Assembly: GCF_022321485.1 (NCBI RefSeq)
Contig: NZ_JAKOGG010000002.1
Location: forward strand, 372,001-436,000
Direction of reading: 5' to 3'
Length of the DNA: 64,000 nt
From: Shewanella electrica
GTDB lineage: Bacteria > Pseudomonadota > Gammaproteobacteria > Enterobacterales > Shewanellaceae
Shown: one piece after another, positions 62,121 through 64,000 of the stretch
Position numbering within the stretch: the stretch's first letter is position 1
Layout of the letters: every line of letters begins with the position of its first letter
Notes under the pieces: generated by a model
Database searches by the model: none
What the model saw: only the letters and a program-made list of their open reading frames with translations
What the model was told of the DNA's origin: nothing
Translations under genes and position numbers: made by a program

Positions 62121-62327
62121 ATGCAACGTGTGGTGGAATTTAGAAAGAAACATTTCTGGTCCGGACGTTTGAACCTTGACGCGTTAAATACGCAGCTCGA
62201 TAAATACCGTGAACAAGGCTGGCGCGTGGTGACTATCCGCCCAGTTACTGCCACCTTTGGTGTCGGCGGCTCATGTTTAGTACTGTTAGAAAACGACGAT
62301 GAGGCATTGCAGCCAGTATCTTATTAA
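62121..62327 (+). CDS. DUF4177-like small protein
   Basis: 68-residue protein resembling DUF4177-type domains ('LDALNTQLDKYREQGWRVVTIRPVTATFG', then 'GSCLVLLEND'). ATG at 62121 has AGGGAG six bases upstream; a TTG directly before it is not the start. It is the first gene of a two-gene unit with the AIM24-family gene, 21 bp downstream. Function unknown; control by the upstream palindromes is likely. Confidence 0.65.
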   Translation: MQRVVEFRKKHFWSGRLNLDALNTQLDKYREQGWRVVTIRPVTATFGVGGSCLVLLENDDEALQPVSY

Positions 62328-62348
62328 TTTTGTGCAAGAGGAATTGCC

Positions 62349-63143
62349 ATGCGTAAACAGTGTCACGAAGTAGATTATGAAATTATCGGCGAAAGCATGC
62401 AGTTGGTCGAAGTGGAGTTAGATCCGGGCGAGACCGTGATTGCTGAAGCGGGGGCGATGACTTACATGGAATCGGGCATTCAATTTGAAGCGCGTATGGG
62501 CGATGGCTCGGCGGTTGAATCTGGCTTCTTTGGCAGTTTGCTTGGCGCGGGTAAACGTATGCTCACCGGTGAAAGTTTGTTTATGACGCATTTCTCTAAC
62601 CATGGTCACAGCAAACAGCGGGTGTCGTTTGCTGCGCCTTATCCCGGCACGATTCTGGCAATCGATTTGGATGATGTCGGTGGTGAACTGATCCTACAAA
62701 AAGACAGTTTTTTAGCGGCGGCATTGGGTACGCGTGTCAGTATGAAGTTTAACAAACGCTTAGGTGCGGGCTTCTTCGGCGGTGAAGGCTTTATTTTGCA
62801 AAGCTTGCAGGGGGATGGGATGGCGTTTATTCACGCCGGTGGCACCTTGATCCGTAAAGAGTTACGCGACGAAAAATTACGGGTTGATACCGGCTGTTTG
62901 GTGGGGTTTACTGCGGGGATTGATTACGATATTCAACGTGCTGGCTCGTTAAAGTCGATGCTGTTTGGCGGTGAAGGGCTGTTTTTAGCCACGCTGGAAG
63001 GGCATGGCACCGTGTGGCTGCAAAGCTTACCGTTCTCCCGCATGGCCGACCGAATTATCGCGCACGCCCCCTCTGCTGGTGGCAGTGATCGCGGCGAGGG
63101 TTCAGTCCTCGGAGGGATTGGTCGCATGTTTGACGGCCGCTGA
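62349..63143 (+). CDS. TIGR00266 / AIM24-family protein
   Basis: 264-residue protein of the TIGR00266/AIM24 family, a Gly-rich beta-prism-like fold of unknown function. Signature parts are '[35 protein letters not shown]', '[13 protein letters not shown]', '[19 protein letters not shown]' and the C-terminal '[29 protein letters not shown]'. Eukaryotic relatives act in mitochondrial membrane organisation; no bacterial role is known. It follows a DUF4177-like gene in the same operon. Confidence 0.88.
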   Translation: MRKQCHEVDYEIIGESMQLVEVELDPGETVIAEAGAMTYMESGIQFEARMGDGSAVESGFFGSLLGAGKRMLTGESLFMTHFSNHGHSKQRVSFAAPYPGTILAIDLDDVGGELILQKDSFLAAALGTRVSMKFNKRLGAGFFGGEGFILQSLQGDGMAFIHAGGTLIRKELRDEKLRVDTGCLVGFTAGIDYDIQRAGSLKSMLFGGEGLFLATLEGHGTVWLQSLPFSRMADRIIAHAPSAGGSDRGEGSVLGGIGRMFDGR

Positions 63144-63161
63144 TACCCTACAACGATGCAT

Positions 63162-63194
63162 AAAAAAACAAGGCGGAGCATTGCTCCGCCTTGT
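63162..63194. terminator. Terminator shared with the last TonB receptor gene
   Basis: ACAAGGCGGAGCA (63168-63180) and TGCTCCGCCTTGT (63182-63194) form a 13-bp stem; an A-run before it gives a T-run on the minus strand. It ends the receptor gene and may also end the AIM24 gene. Confidence 0.88.
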
Positions 63195-63210
63195 CGCTAG
63201 CGTCGTTAAC

Positions 63211-64000
63211 TTAGAAACTGTAAGTCAAAGATACCCAGTAGTTACGACCTGGGTTCACGTAACCTGTGGTTGAACGTGAGGTGCTGAAGTATTCACCAGC
63301 ATATTCGGTTGAACGTCCAACACCATACAACTGTACTTCCGAGAAGTCTTTACCAAACAAGTTGTCGATATTGGCGTTCACTGTGATGCTATCACTGAAC
63401 TTGTAGGTCGCCCCCAAATCGATCACTGTCCATGCTTTCATGTTCGCGCCTAACGCGTCATGGACCAGTTGTTGTGTTGCGGTGAGGTTGTCGTACAAGC
63501 TGGTGTAACGTGGGATCTCACCGTGATATTCCGCAGAGATACGGGCGGTAAAGTCATCAGTTACTTGCCATTGCAAACGGGCATTCGCCATATGTTTCGC
63601 CGTAGCGTTAAATGGTGCACCATCGTTAACACCACCTTCTTGTTCAGTGTCGTTGTAGGTGTAGTTTAAGTTAAAGCGTAACTCATCGATCAACACTGGG
63701 AATGAGGTGGCAAACTCAACCCCTTCAACGCGAGCACGGCCAATGTTACGGAATGAAGTGATGTTGTCACCGAGGTCATAACCGTTGATAGCGTCTTTGT
63801 ACTTGTTGTAGAAGAAGGTGACGTTAGCATTAAATTCGCTGGCGTTTTCATAGTAAACACCGGCTTCATAGTTGGTTGATTTTTCTGGTTCCAGATCTGG
63901 GTTACCCACAGTGCTGGTGGTCCCGTTACCGCCGATACCGCTAACGCCATCATGGAGTTGGCTCAAAGATGGGGTGTTATAACCAGTACTCACACCACCT
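63211..64000 (-). CDS. TonB-dependent receptor, C-terminal part (5' end outside window)
   Basis: Last 263 residues of an outer-membrane receptor that runs past the right edge. The visible barrel has 'GVSTGYNTPSLSQLHDGVSGIGG', 'GNPDLEPEKSTNYEAGVYYENA', 'NLNYTYNDTEQEG' and 'NIDNLFGKDFSEVQLYG', and ends 'NYWVSLTYSF' with the terminal Phe needed for barrel insertion. The STGY..P/NPDLEPE pattern is that of catecholate-siderophore, vitamin B12 and similar receptors. The ligand cannot be told without the plug and upstream genes. Confidence 0.92.
   Translation of the reverse strand, partial: GGVSTGYNTPSLSQLHDGVSGIGGNGTTSTVGNPDLEPEKSTNYEAGVYYENASEFNANVTFFYNKYKDAINGYDLGDNITSFRNIGRARVEGVEFATSFPVLIDELRFNLNYTYNDTEQEGGVNDGAPFNATAKHMANARLQWQVTDDFTARISAEYHGEIPRYTSLYDNLTATQQLVHDALGANMKAWTVIDLGATYKFSDSITVNANIDNLFGKDFSEVQLYGVGRSTEYAGEYFSTSRSTTGYVNPGRNYWVSLTYSF

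Noticed and set aside
1-64000. CRISPR arrays, tRNA or rRNA genes, phage or transposase genes
   Set aside because: None was recognised by eye; the only short repeats are the two heptamer arrays, which lack spacers.

Overview
The window reads as chromosomal DNA of a gammaproteobacterium of the Shewanella / Alteromonadales type. This rests on gene content, not on a search: four TonB-dependent receptors, adjacent folX-yfcH, ilvIH, a Pho-controlled ppk-ppx pair, a DUF6279-type lipoprotein, and one integron attC site of the kind common in Vibrio and Shewanella. Coding density is high and genes lie on both strands in short operons. No rRNA, tRNA, CRISPR array, transposase, integrase or prophage module was recognised.

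Left part (1-20.6 kb): a probable thiamine-salvage operon opens the window (truncated TonB receptor, YkoF-like binder, PnuC/PnuT-type transporter, small-molecule kinase), followed by a lipoprotein, a YdjA-like nitroreductase, a RelBE-type toxin-antitoxin pair, a 2OG-Fe(II) oxygenase and an acetyltransferase. Next come folX-yfcH, an AI-2E family membrane protein with an RlmI-like methyltransferase, a BNR-fold protein with a Pro/Ala/Glu repeat tail beside an MDP-1 phosphatase, a 32-codon small ORF ending at a strong terminator, and a TetR-HlyD-ABC efflux operon.

Middle (20.6-35 kb): an AT-rich accessory island has one complete attC next to an unknown gene (a lone integron cassette without integrase) and a truncated attC fused to the end of a small membrane-protein gene. 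Between them lies a TerC/Alx manganese exporter whose leader carries a yybP-ykoY-type riboswitch and an intrinsic terminator. Peptide-use genes follow (oligopeptidase B, TonB receptor, S33 aminopeptidase), then GloC, a GFA protein, a P-loop kinase, a Vat-type acetyltransferase, a 17-unit heptamer array and a CPBP protease.

Right part (35-64 kb): pstSCAB with a Pho box, ilvIH, a Bcr/CflA transporter, a FemAB-like protein, CreA, a type-B carboxylesterase, LysE exporters, a racemase, a large TonB receptor and the ppk-ppx operon behind a three-repeat Pho box. After these come a 646-residue unknown protein with YbjQ, a MITE-like 106-bp inverted-repeat element, a DHA2 transporter, a second heptamer array, TrmO, a DUF4177-like/AIM24 pair behind two tandem 13-bp palindromes, and the C-terminal part of a fourth TonB receptor. 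The pst and ppk-ppx loci together form a phosphate-starvation response: high-affinity uptake plus polyphosphate synthesis and turnover.
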